From assembly GCA_034509735.1 (NCBI GenBank), contig JACGWO010000011.1:27574979-27638978 (forward strand): a stretch of DNA of 64,000 nucleotides, given 5' to 3'. Every line of letters starts with the position of its first letter. Within the stretch, counting starts at the first letter, position 1. Source of the DNA: Sesamum alatum. Taxonomy: Eukaryota; Streptophyta; Magnoliopsida; Lamiales; Pedaliaceae. The notes beneath the pieces are model-generated. The model made no database searches, was not told the origin of the DNA, and worked only from the letters and a program-made list of their open reading frames with translations. This document shows, in pieces, positions 35,001-45,285 of the stretch. Both the position numbers and the translations under genes were made by a program.

Positions 35001-38000
35001 CATGATGAGCTCGAGCCACATGTCGAGCTCAAAGCGAGGGGAGGGGAGGCCGTGCACCCCATGTAGAAGTCATCTCATGATCTCAAAGGGATCGACGAGA
35101 AAAGACTCCCTCACCAAGAAGTGGTAACCTTAAGTTCGCATAGGATGAAAAATTATCTTTTGGCTATTCAGTTGTAATAGAAGAAAGCTCAAGTAGGAGC
35201 TCAACATATCCTTCTCCCCTTTTGATTTCACCTAAGACGTTGTAATGCGAACAATGAGTAATGAAGTTAATTTTCTTGTCGTAGTCTCAACAAAAGAAAT
35301 CACGAAAACTTTCCCTCCCCTTGAAGTTGGTAAAAGACCAGCTCCGAGACATGAGCAAGTATCCCTCGAGGTAATATCTTCCTAGATGAAATTTGGCATC
35401 ATCATAAAAAATATCGCCCCAGAAACTTCGCATCGCCTTGAAGTTGGTAAAAGACCAACTTTGGGACATGAGCAAGTATCCCTTGAGGCAACATGCCCAT
35501 AGATGAAACTTAGATCCTCGTCAAGAATATGGCCATAGAGACTTTGCCCCCTTGAAGTTGGTGAGAGATCAACTCCGGGACATGAGTAAAAGTATCCCTT
35601 GAGGCAATTTCGATAAAGATAATGAAAATACAATAATGGAACACGCCACAACATCCGAACATAAGAATTGGAAAAAAATCATCCCAAGTACTAAATATTA
35701 CCAAATTACATCCGGCTATAGAAGACGAAAGAAAATCATCCCAAGTACTAAATAATGCCGAATTACATGCCAAAATATCCGACTATAAATATTGCCAAAT
35801 TACATCCGTGGATAGCCTATGCTCCCCCGTCTCCCCCAAGGTCCTCAAGGACTCCAGCACGAGCATGTCCTCCTCCTAAAAAAAGTGTCATTTCAAGGAA
35901 GAGAGACCTCAGGGGAAGGGGGAGGACGAGCGCCCTAAGTGAAGAGCGGAGGTTAAGCACCTCCCCTGAAAGAGTGTTCTCTCGAGAAGGAGACCTCCTT
36001 CCCCTGGAGTGTCTCGTCTCGAGGAGATTGGAGGTCAAGCAACTCCTCTTGAAAGAGTGTTATCTCGGGGAGGAGACCTCTTCCTCCTCCTGGAGTATGT
36101 CATCTCGAGGAAGAGAGCCCTTTACGGGAAAAGGGAGGTCGAGCATCTCCTCCTAAAGGAGTATCACCTCGAGAATGAGTGCCTTAAAGGAAAAGCAAAG
36201 GTCAATCACCTACTCTTTAGGGCTGAGAAGAGGCGAACCCTTCTAAAAGAAAAAAAAATTACCTCCCAAGTAGGGACGAAATAAAAATACCCCCCATCCT
36301 TGGTAGAGTAATACAACTATGCCGCTCATCACATGTTCCACGATGCATGAAAATCTTCTAATGTGATGGGGAGTCACATCTCTCGAAGACGACATCGAAA
36401 CCCCTCAAAACATATGAAAGAGAATAACCTTTACTAGTAGAGAGTGTGAGTGAAAAAAGATGAAAACGTTGGATGGTGGAGTGGTTGAACTCTCATGCTT
36501 CCATATTTTTGACCTGGGTTCAAAACCCATCAGATATGTGTTGCACCTGCGCCTCCACCTAGCGCAGTGCACCCCATGGCGTGCCTCAGCCGAGGTCGCC
36601 CCTCCCAGCTCAAGCCACTGCCTCGAGCTGACAAGGCAGCCACCCGGTCCGCCTCGACCTGGACCCACAACTAGGCTCGAGGGGTCCGACCTCGGTCTAT
36701 CCCCTGGCTCGCGCGCGGGTGATTGGGATCGCGCCCAGGTGTGCCCAGCTCATGCGGCTGTGCTCCATCAGCTCGAGGTAGTCTGCGCCCTGCCTCAAGC
36801 TGACCCATGTGCCTAGCTGTGCCCAGCTCATGCACGCCTCCACCAACTCGAGGCACTGCCCTCGAGCTGGGTTGTGCCTCTGCTTTGAGCACCAAGCCAC
36901 CAATCCATCTAACCGCCTCAAGCTCGACCTGCCTTGAGCTAGACCACACCTCCGACATCTAATGCCTTGATCACCTCCACCTCCTCCCCACCATCCAACG
37001 GCTTGGGTCACAAATTTTGGACCGATTAACTTGTTCAATATAATCCAAATAGTTGTGTAGCTTGAGTGACCCTAAATGCTTCTTGTAATTTTACTCTCGG
37101 ACGACTCACTCGTCTTAGTCCTAGTAACTCATCCGAGAGTGGGGGGCTATATGATGGATATATTAGTAATATTTATTTATTTATAAGGGTATAAAAGTAA
37201 TTTTTTTATAAGTAAACCTCGCAATAAATATATACACCTGACCACACCCTAAAATCCCCAACATCACTATAAATACTCCACATATTATTTTTTTAAAGGG
37301 AGTTTACTATTCATTGATTTGACAATACATACGTACAAAATTCTCTCACTAGACTTGGGAAGTATTATTATGCCGAGGTGATTTTCTCATTCACTCCACT
37401 AAAAACCACTACCATATCATATATGTAATTTTTCAGAAAGGTAGACCATATTTGTGTGTTTAGACATAACATCAAAAGGTGTCAATGTAATCTACCATTT
37501 ATTCTAGTATAATTACTGAATTTCAATCATCGACAATTAATATACATCAATTACCAATACCAAATATGTATAACTCACCAATAACTATTATTACAATAAA
37601 TCAACAACTACTATTTATTAAAGTAGACTAGTACGTACCCACACAAATTTTGCTGATTTATTTGACTCCCTAATATACGAGTTTCTCTTAAATGACATCT
37701 GGACTGATAGGTCCCTGGTATCTGCACCTTACATGGATCTCGCACTATATGATTAACTTAACATTTTAGGATTAAATCCATCTTTTATCTCGTAATCTTG
37801 ATCATTTGGTGTTTTGTCCTTTAATTTTTTAGACAGTTTTTTTGTCTTAAATTTTTTTCGCAATTTCATTAATTTTTTTTTTCGGAGTTCACCTCCACCA
37901 GCGAAAATGATGAACTCTGGTGAAGAAAATGACTAAACTCGTAAAAATTAAAAAGATTCAGGACCAAAATGCTACCATAGATAGTTAAAGGACAAAAATA

Positions 38001-39664
38001 CTGCCGAAAATGAGTTAATAGAAACAATAGCCTAAATTTTTAGAAGGTCGTGTGTGATACACATGCATTTTTTCGAAGAGAATGGTGAACTTCGATGAAA
38101 AAAAAAAGATTGAAATCTCAAAAATTAAAAATGCAGGACAAAAATCACTATAAGAAAATATGATTTTAGTGACAAAATATCAAATGACAATTTAAAAGTT
38201 GTCACTAAAAATATATATTAAGTGACAATATTTTTCATCTTGTCACTATATAATTATCAGTGATAAAAATTATGTATAAAATTGTCACTAAATACAATTA
38301 GTGACAAATCTATAGTGACAATTTAGTGACAACATAATATAGTGATAATAATTATTTATTGTCACTAGGTTGCCACTATAAATTAGTCACTAATTGTATT
38401 TAGTGACAACTTTGTGCACATTATTTTGTCACTAATAACAATTTTTACAAAATAATAGTAATTATTAAAATCATAAAATTCATTATTGTGACAAAATAAA
38501 CATTCTTGTCACTAAATATATATAATTAGTGATAATATTAAAATTGTCGCTTGATTTTTTTGTCGCTAATCTTCTATTTTCTTATAGTGAATATTACCCT
38601 AGAAATTAAATGACAAAAACAATAAATGATCTACGCGATCAAAAATGTATTTAAGCTTAACTTTTCAGTCAGGATACTATCGAGAATTTTGCCCATAATA
38701 TATAAATTCATTTGAATATATAGAATTGTACTTCTTACCTGAAATGGGCGATATAATTTTTTGATCATGTAGATTATATACATATATATGCATTAGTCAA
38801 GTTAATTTAAGATAAACATAAGGGTCCTCAATTAGAAAAAATCAATTTATCAAATATTCACAAGGTTGATACATACGATGGATTAAAGTTTCATTTTCAA
38901 TACATGTTTCGAGTTAATAAATATTATAATCTTTTCGAAAACGCTACAGAAAGTCGTAAAATTAAAGCAACATGCATAAAAGCCATAGAAAAAATTAAAA
39001 ATATTACCTTTCTCCTTTTAAAACAAACATATCCATTTAATTTTGTATCATTTAGCCAATTAATAAAATTATTTTTTTGTAGTATAATTATATATTTGGA
39101 GTTATTATTTGATATAGTTGCTATTGAAACTAAATAATAATATAATATTTATTTTTAACTATGTGTTATAAAATATCTATATTATGTTGATATTTATACT
39201 TATAACTTTATTAATTTTGCGTAATATTAAATCCATTATCATTAAATAAAATACTTATGCATAACACAAAAATTTATATATTTATATCTAAAAGTACGAA
39301 ATAAACGTTTCGCTAAAAAATTAAAAATTTCTTAGGAAACTCAAAGATTTCAGGAAAATTAAGAAAAATGAAGTGTTTTGAAGGAAACTAGATAATTTCG
39401 AAACTACCATGCAGTTTTGTTTACAGAACATCAAAAATGAAAATGTTTCCATAGTTTTGATGGAAACGTGTAGATACAAAGTAGTGAACACTGAACACCA
39501 TGAATGAAGCAAGAATTTCACACACAAACAGAGAGAGAGAGAGACAGACACAGACCTGGGATTCTGAGGAGAGGCTTCTGAATGTCATGTGCACATTTTG
39601 GGCAGTGCAGATAAGCCTTGTAAACTGCTGTAATAACCTCAACTTTCTTTTCTTCTTTTGACAT
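29049..39664 (-). CDS. Heavy-metal-associated isoprenylated plant protein (HIPP) with two HMA domains, four exons, 224 aa
   Basis: Minus-strand exons: 39664-39556, 31584-31433, 31048-30958 and 29371-29049 (675 nt including stop). All introns are GT-AG with consistent phase. HMA domain 1 spans exons 1-2, with YLHCPKC (Cys 21/24), and continues GVHSVDVKFEKGEITVKGAI. HMA domain 2 spans exons 3-4, with YLHCDQC (Cys 102/105), and continues HNVKTDIKAQTITVEGVIEQ. A Lys/Glu-rich linker follows, with the GGGGD run after it. The protein ends NACSIL, where CSIL is a CaaX box for isoprenylation. HIPPs bind metals and act at membranes or nuclei in metal homeostasis and stress responses. Both domains are split at the same position in the same phase, which suggests origin by duplication. 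Intron 1 is 7,971 bp and full of transposons. Function of this member is inferred from family only. Confidence 0.9.
29643..30458. mobile_element. Composite foldback element in HIPP intron 3
   Basis: The left arm TATAAATTGCATAACATCCC is mirrored at the right (...GGGGATTTTATGCAATTTAT). Between them is a second palindrome at 29774-30005 with GGTGAGGCATCCAGCT at one end and its diverged complement at the other. A GC-rich core with repeated TCGCC/GGCGA units (30005-30165) follows, including CGCCCCTTTTGAAGGGGCG twice. Confidence 0.7.
31157..31417. mobile_element. Foldback MITE filling most of HIPP intron 2
   Basis: The left end GATTTAAATGCATTTTTGG is mirrored by the right (...CCAAAAATACATTTATCC). 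It occupies 261 of the 384 intron bases, and its edge is only 15 bases from the exon 2 donor site. The arms include the GGAGTTCA / TGAACTCC phrase found in the copies at 37769, 42625 and 46674. Confidence 0.75.
31716..32870. mobile_element. Foldback element in HIPP intron 1 with perfect 10-bp target duplication and GC-rich core
   Basis: Left end GGATTAACGGTATTTTTGG; right end ...CCAAAAATGCCTTTTAAGCC. Target duplication TACTAGAATA is perfect (31706-31715 and 32871-32880). Arms of about 250 bp enclose an AT-rich spacer and a GC-rich block (32170-32505) of repeated GTCGCC / GGGCGACGG units. Confidence 0.9.
33171..33433 (+). repeat. 5' LTR of the gag-only element
   Basis: It contains TATAAATACTCC (candidate TATA region) in both LTRs and is preceded by TATAT. 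Confidence 0.9.
33474..35005 (+). pseudogene. Gypsy-type gag remnant
   Basis: A start at ATG 33474 is followed by proline-rich, frame-broken sequence. The retrotransposon gag core is clear: KVSNLSEYDGTGDPQEHLDK, ALTWFNQLPGG, a stop, then LTQRFLHHFPMNKK and ESLRDYVKRFVEAMHEV. A knuckle-like segment CRFHHDLGHTTEECHHLQ (about 34830-34880) is followed by KLIQQGHLKEYV, a pairing typical of plant gypsy gag. At least one stop (near 34328) and frame changes make it non-functional. A run of ten C at 34683 is a likely frameshift site. Confidence 0.85.
35300..35640. repeat. Three-copy tandem repeat, about 115-bp unit, inside the gag-only element
   Basis: CTTGAAGTTGGTAAAAGACC and GGGACATGAGCAAGTATCCC recur at about 35320, 35437 and 35551. 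Just downstream, ATCATCCCAAGTACTAAATA occurs twice (35668-35760). Confidence 0.85.
35880..36240. repeat. Purine-rich degenerate repeats inside the gag-only element
   Basis: Phrases such as GAAAGAGTGTTATCTCG, GGAGACCTCCTTCC and GGAGGTCAAGCA recur at irregular spacing of roughly 80-120 bp. No protein reading is convincing. Confidence 0.6.
36468..36532 (+). promoter_or_regulatory. tRNA-like Pol III A and B boxes inside the gag-only element
   Basis: TGGTGGAGTGG (36474-36484) fits the A-box consensus TRGYNNANNGG and GGTTCAAAACC (36517-36527) fits the B box, 32 nt apart. No acceptor-stem pairing is seen, so this is a tRNA-derived remnant (SINE head) rather than a tRNA gene. Confidence 0.6.
36560..36960. 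repeat. GC-rich block with repeated CTCGAG / AGCTCATG phrases
   Basis: The base composition is much more GC-rich than surroundings. Repeats include CCAGCTCATGC, GCTCGAGGTA, CTCGAGCTG and CTCGAGGCA. It is part of the gag-only element. Open frames on both strands here follow from base composition and are not called. Confidence 0.55.
37152..37419 (+). repeat. 3' LTR of the gag-only element
   Basis: 268 bp, followed by TATAT. It differs from the 5' LTR by scattered changes and small indels. Confidence 0.9.
37769..38656. mobile_element. Foldback element in HIPP intron 1, split by a CACTA MITE
   Basis: Left end GGATTAAATCCATCTTTTAT and right end ...CAAAAATGTATTTAAGCT. Same subfamily as 31157, 42625 and 46674 (shared ATTTGGTGTTTT and GGAGTTCACC phrases). 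The CACTA MITE at 38146-38589 interrupts its right half. Confidence 0.7.
38146..38589. mobile_element. CACTA-type MITE with AAT target duplication
   Basis: Begins CACTATAAGAAAATA and ends TATTTTCTTATAGTG, perfect terminal repeats. AAT flanks both sides (3-bp duplication typical of CACTA transposons). The interior repeats GTGACAA/TTGTCAC units. Confidence 0.88.
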
Positions 39665-39789
39665 ATTATTGTTGTTTTGTTAACTAATTAGCAAGAAATT
39701 CAAACAAATGAACGAATGCAGCATTCATTACTACTTGTTCTAATTTATGTATAATTTCCAAAGGCAAATGGTTGGTGGGATTTGATACA

Positions 39790-39930
39790 AGTGGTTCACC
39801 AGACAGTACTGGAATCTTAATTAGCTATGTCTATGTTGTTGCGTGCGTAGGTTGTTTGATGAGTACACAATTAAGAGATCGTGAGTGTGAGTCCTCCGAA
39901 TGTAGGGTATTTAGTCGTTTTTTTATTATA
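39790..39930 (+). mobile_element. Possible degenerate tRNA-derived SINE upstream of HIPP
   Basis: TTAATTAGCTATGTC and AAGAGATCGTGAGTGTGAGTCC resemble diverged A and B boxes. It lies 130-270 bp upstream of the HIPP start codon. Weak evidence. Confidence 0.3.
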
Positions 39931-39997
39931 CTATGTGTATATTATTTCTTTATTTGTTTTGAAGTTGGTGTTGGTAGTCATAGGGTTGAAAAAACAA

Positions 39998-40464
39998 GGG
40001 TAAATTACATTTTTGGTCTCATAAGTGGTCCCGTTTTTAATTTTGGTCTCGTACTGTGGGGAATTCACACATTACATCCCATATGTCCATTTTTTTTTTT
40101 CAATTTTAGGACCAAAAGGGGTTTTCTGTTAGTTGCTAACGGACTCCGCACGCCTCCGTTAAATTGCTCGGGATAAATTACATTTTTTGTCCCATAAGTG
40201 GACCCTTTTCCAATTTTAGTCCCATACTGTAGGACCAAAAATTAGAGTTGGGTCCACTTATGGGACCAAATGTAATTTACCCCGAGCAATTTAACGGAGG
40301 CGTGCAAATCACATGATTCTACCATTAGCAATCAACGGAAAACTCCTTTTGGTCCTAAAATTGAAAAAAAAATGGACATATGAGATGTAATGTGTGAATT
40401 CCTCACAGTACGAGATCAAAATTAGAAACGGGTCCACTTATGGAACCAAAAATGTAATTTACCC
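39998..40464. mobile_element. Near-perfect foldback element upstream of HIPP, ends repeated internally
   Basis: Left GGGTAAATTACATTTTTGG and right ...CCAAAAATGTAATTTACCC. Flanks AAAAAACAA (39989-39997) and AAAAAATAA (40465-40473) match 8 of 9. A second copy of the same terminal sequence occurs internally (about 40171 and its complement ending about 40283), so the arms carry the end motif twice. The whole 467 bp could fold into one long hairpin. Confidence 0.82.
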
Positions 40465-40479
40465 AAAAAATAATCAAAC

Positions 40480-40800
40480 TGTTTGATACTCAGTTGGAAT
40501 CGATCGATAAAACCTCGTTTGAATCCGATTTATGAAACTTAACAAACCAAACTTGAACAAAAAAAATTATTCGGTAAACTTTTGAGCTCGGCTCGAGGTC
40601 GATTCAATTAGTGCAAAAATAATAAAATATACTTAAAAATATCAAATTACTCGAGATTGACTCGTGTTTGATCCAAGTAAAACTCGTTTGAGTTCGATTA
40701 GAACATTAATCAAACTAAATTCAAACACAATTGTTAAGCTCGATAATAATTCAAACAAGCTTGAACAATAATGTGTTTAGGTCGACTCGAATCATTTACA
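40480..40800. other. Repeat-like segment with CTCGAG-rich phrases
   Basis: Phrases such as GAGCTCGGCTCGAGGTCG and ACTCGTTTGAGTTCGATTAG resemble ends of common plant non-autonomous elements, but no bounded element could be defined. Confidence 0.3.
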
Positions 40801-41210
40801 TCCCATTGGTATATTTAAAAATATTATAATACTGTGTACTGAATATTGTAATAGTACGTTGGTTACTTTATAAATATCACTGTAATTTTTAAAAAAGAAA
40901 ACGTTGTTGGTGGGCTCGATTTTGTGCTTAATTATTTCTTGATTGAAGCGCAAAGATTGAATATGTAATTCTTTATGGTCTGTATATGTGAACTCCAATT
41001 ATAGGCCTTTTTGGCCCATGTAAATTATCTCCTTTACAATTACTTTAATTTCCCTCCAAAAATTTTCTTTTCTTCCCTTTTCTCTAATTTCTCTTAAATT
41101 TTTCACCTTAAATATAAATTACGATGGATACTAATTAATCATAGCTGTTAAACAACTATTAATGGTTGTTTTTGCAAGTGATGTCAAAACATTCGCTACA
41201 GTTAGCACGG

Positions 41211-41581
41211 GCAAAATGTTTTTTTGGTCCCGTAATATTAGGGCATTATTTGTTTTGGTACCACAACTTAGGTAGGTGATTGTTTTAGCCCATAAAACAC
41301 AATTTTCAGTTTTTTCGGTCCCAACACATGACATTTTGAGATCAAAAAAGCTGAAAAACGTGTTTTATGGGACTAAAACAACCACCTATATTTGGGACCA
41401 AAAAAATGAAAAATGTATTTTATGGGACTAAAACAACCACCTACCTAAATTGTACATGATTTTTGGGACCAAAAAAACTGAAAAACGTGTTTTATGGGAC
41501 TAAAACAGCCACTTACCTAAGTTATGGTACCAAAACAAATAATGTCCTAATCTTACGGGACCAAAAAAACATTTTACCCGC
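41211..41581. mobile_element. Foldback element with internal tandem repeats
   Basis: Left GGCAAAATGTTTTTTTGGTC and right ...GGACCAAAAAAACATTTTACCC. Inside, GGGACCAAAAAAACTGAAAA.CGTGTTTTATGGGAC-type units of about 60 bp occur three times. The inverted similarity continues outside both ends (CGCTACAG...CTGTAGC), so it may have inserted into an older palindrome. Confidence 0.7.
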
Positions 41582-42023
41582 TAGACACTGTAGCAAATAT
41601 TTTGACCTTAGGTAAAATCATAACAAATGTTGATATTCGTGTCCAAACTTAAATATTTGCATTGATTTTGTCTGACCATGATAGATAGTATCGACTTACA
41701 ACTATTTTTAAATCATAGTGATTAATTGTGTAGGGAATAATCAATTTTTATTTTTTTTAAAGTGATTGAACAATTTGAGTTTGTTAAGTTACCACTTGCG
41801 AGATCTTGCTTATTACTTTATCACTTTAATTGTTGATAAAGTTATGTTATCTTATTACATGAGGAATCAGTCGATTTGAAAACAATAAAGAACGATGATC
41901 AGAAAGCATCGAAATGTGATTAATTAATCGAGCATATATATATATATATATATTCTATATATGTTTCTTCTTGTTCTCCAATATTTATGGACATGTGTTT
42001 TAATTTCAAGATAACTAGCAAAA

Positions 42024-42282
42024 GGGCGAAGTACACTTTTAGTCCTATAGGATAGGGGGTTCAACACTGTTAGTCATTTGCTTTACGAGATTTCAAAATA
42101 GTTCCATAATTGGAAAAATTTGACATATTTAGTCATATATATACTTTACGGGATTTTCAAAATGACCTCAAAATTGAAAAAACTCGATATATTTGGTTCC
42201 ATAAATCTTGTAAATCAGAGGATCAAATGTGTCGAATGTTCTCAATTTGGAACCATTACGGACTAAAAGTGTAATTTTGCCC
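42024..42282. mobile_element. Foldback element, 260 bp
   Basis: Left GGGCGAAGTACACTTTTAGT and right ...ACTAAAAGTGTAATTTTGCCC. Arms share repeated TTTACGGGATTTCAAAAT-like phrases. Confidence 0.7.
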
Positions 42283-42624
42283 TGGTCAAAGAACGAAGGG
42301 AACTACCGAAATTTGAAACTAAGTGACTAAAAGTGTAATTTTTACATTTCATACGTTGTTAGGCTAAGATTATACATTTGAAACTAAGTATGAGGCTAGC
42401 TAGGTTTGCAGACATTCTTGTTTAGTGCATTCGCCTCATAGTTTTCTGGTAATTTTGTGATAATTTATGTTGGTTTTTGCGACAATAACGGCTCCCATGA
42501 TAAAAGTACAATATTAAAGCATGGCACTTGAACTGCTAGACGATTTAAAAATTTGATTTATACTATTCGTAATGACTATAACTTTCAGCAAAATAAAAGA
42601 TATCTGGTCTGATAATTTATGATA

Positions 42625-43312
42625 GGCTTAAATATATTTTCGGTCTCGTAACTGATTATGTCATTTGGTGTTTTCATTTTTAACTTTTTAGGGTAGTATT
42701 TTGGTCATAAATTCTTTTAATTTTTGAGATTTTAGTCCTTTTTTCAGTCGGAGTTCGCCCTTCTCGTGAAAAAATTACATGTACATCTCACATAAATTTT
42801 TAAAATTGTGGCTATTATTCCTATTGGCTATCTTTTGGCAGCATTTTTGTTATTTAATTTTTGAGGGTAGCATTGGGTCATTCATCCTTTTAATTTTCAT
42901 GATTTCAGTTATTTTTTCTTTTGTCAGAGTTCACCGTTCCGCCGATAGAGGTGAACTCTGACCGAAAAAAGAATTAAAATTATGAAAATTAAAAAGATAC
43001 AGTACTAAAATATCACGCTAAAAATTAAAAGATAAAAACCACGTATTTGCAATATGTAAAAATAGAAAAGATGATATATGGCTGCTGATGAAGCTGAAAG
43101 GTATTTTGACAACATAAAATATAATATAATTAATATCAAATGATATATGCTTAGAAGTAAAGAATTGAATATTGGATTTTGTAGTCTAAAACTTGTAAGA
43201 GTTGAAGAAATTGCGAAATTTAAAAGTTGCAAAATCAAAATGCTACCCTAAAAAATTAAAAGACGAAAATATTAAAAAATCTAAGTTAAGGGACCAAAAA
43301 TGCAGTTAAGCC
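42625..43312. mobile_element. Foldback element, same subfamily as 37769 and 46674
   Basis: Left GGCTTAAATATATTTTCGG and right ...CCAAAAATGCAGTTAAGCC. Flanks TTTATGATA and CTTATAATA match 7 of 9. The interior has repeated GGAGTTCACC / GGTGAACTC phrases. Confidence 0.75.
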
Positions 43313-45285
43313 CTTATAATAATATGGTACGAAAATAACAAATTTGTAATTAATTTGAAAAAAAATTAACTAACATGTAATTAAGATTTTTAAGATAAGT
43401 TACGAAGTTCCTTATTACATTGTTTCAAAGGAGTTTATAAATTCTTAATATCTCATTATTTTGATTTTATAAACTCTGATTCTTAAAAAATTATTAAACA
43501 TTTTACAACATCTTAACTATAAGTAACATTTTATAAGATATTTTAAAAAGTTTAGTAAACATGCAGGACTTAATTAAACGAGTTATAGGATTATTTTGAA
43601 CTGAATGAATGATTAAAAAGCCCTATATAAATTTTAAGGTGTTTATTTACATGTACCACTAAATTCTGATAAAATCTGTGAAATATTTTGTTGTATTTAC
43701 TTGTGTTGGATGGCAAAATTATCCATTAGTCCGTCACCCATGCAATCTACCACAAATATGAAGGGTAAAAAGGACATTTGCCTCAAGCATTTAATATTGT
43801 ATTATTCACATGATAGCTTATACCACCTCCTTTGGTGATATAAGTTATGCAACCGTAACAGTAAATAATACAAGGTCTTGCATTTGTATAGGGCCCCATA
43901 CATGAAAGTAAATAATATATTATCCTATACTAATTTTCTTATTCAAGCCAATACATCAAAGTAAACGGGGCCAAAGTGTATGTACACAATTTAATATATA
44001 TGCATGGGAATAAACATATATACATATATATATATATATAGACATGAACAATTGATCGACAATTTGATATGCAAATTATCAATATTTGTTTTAGAACAAA
44101 AAAGGGTCAGTCTTACCTTATGAAATCAACACAAAGTCCCTAATTTCTTCTTCTATCTTCATCAACAATATTATTTTAAGGTTAGGACAACTCATGCTAA
44201 GAGAACCATATATATGGCAATTAATGAGAAAACATGAGAGGTAGGAAATTAATTAAGGGATCTATTTTCTACTAAATATTAATTAATACAACATTATTCA
44301 TACCCTATTCTCTGCTGGCCTAATTAATTAGCTACCATGCAAGTACATACATATAGGAGATTAATTGGTCTTGATTCTAATTAATATTTCTTAATTCCTC
44401 CTACTATATATATTACATGCATAGTTTATTTTCAGTTCAAATAATTTTGTATTACAAATTAATGTTGTATTTCATACGTTATTATATATATATACCATTA
44501 ATTAACATCATCTATATCTATCAGAAAAAAAAAGTAACATCATTTCCATATTTAATATAAAAAAAATTTATACATGCAGTGAGTCGGAATTCAAAGGATC
44601 AAATAAGAAAGGATACTATAATTCATAGAACTATAATGAAATATACTATCAGACCAATATTTATAGGATTTGAAAAAGAGTTGGGATCTTGATTTCTCGA
44701 ACTGATAGGTAAAATGTCATATGAAATGAATATCATATTATAATAGAAGATAAAAAACTGATTTATTTTCTTACTTAGATAACATACCAAGATTTAATTT
44801 TCTCTCTAATTAATACATTAATCAATGTGTGACACACACACACCTTTTTAATTAATTCATAGTTATTTATATGGTATATATATATAGTTAATTAATTAAT
44901 TATCTTGAACTATAGTTTATCTAACTAGTAGGAATTAATTAGAAATGGATTAGATTTAGCAATATATTAATTATTGGTCAGAACCACTGAACAAGTTGCA
45001 ATAAAGAAATTCCATTGTCTGAAAGTCTAAACCTCAAAATTATTTCTCAACTCACCGGAAAAGTTTCACAAAAGAGAAACATCAGAGGGATCAATTTCCT
45101 TTTTTTTTTTTTTTTTTTTCTTTTTGTTCCTCCAAATCAGAAACCAGACAAACAAGACCTAATTGAAAGACCAAGAACAATAATCATAATGTACAAAGAT
45201 GAGAGAATTAAGGTTGTATTGATGATGATGATGAAGGTGGTTGTGATGATGTTGATGATTGTCTCACCTTATAATATCATTAGCC
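43313..45285. other. AT-rich downstream region of the AHL gene
   Basis: Several TA microsatellites (for example 44021-44040) and a T run at 45101-45119 are present. GAT-type trinucleotide repeats at about 45218-45260 fall in the likely AHL 3' UTR. No gene or transposon end recognised. Confidence 0.4.

Larger units (their letters stand above)
33171..37419 (+). mobile_element. Non-autonomous gypsy-like LTR retrotransposon with gag only, TATAT target duplication
   Basis: LTRs 33171-33433 (263 bp) and 37152-37419 (268 bp) begin TGATGGA and end ACCATATCA. The 5-bp target duplication TATAT is perfect (33166-33170 and 37420-37424). The primer site ATTGGCGCCGTCTGTGGG follows the left LTR, a form common in plant gypsy elements. 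A purine-rich GAGAGTGGGGGG lies just before the right LTR. Only gag is found; no protease, RT or integrase motif is visible in 35006-37151, which is filled with internal repeats. This fits the gag-only class of non-autonomous elements (TR-GAG-like). Confidence 0.88.
32985..37500. mobile_element. Small foldback MITE in HIPP intron 1, split by an LTR retrotransposon
   Basis: The left half (about 32985-33170) begins AATTATATTGACGCTCCATG. The right half (37420-37500) ends AAGGTGTCAATGTAATCTAC, its diverged complement. Removing the LTR element between them restores a single palindrome of about 260 bp. Exact outer edges are uncertain. Confidence 0.65.

Noticed and set aside
35300..35640. CRISPR-like regularly spaced repeats
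   Set aside because: Only three copies of a 115-bp unit, repeated throughout rather than short repeats with unique spacers, within a retrotransposon of a plant genome.
36468..36532. A true tRNA gene
   Set aside because: A and B boxes are present, but the acceptor stem does not pair and the anticodon arm is poor.
36405..37038. Several 87-118 aa frames on both strands in the GC-rich block
   Set aside because: Overlapping frames on both strands in repetitive GC-rich sequence inside a retrotransposon; expected from composition.
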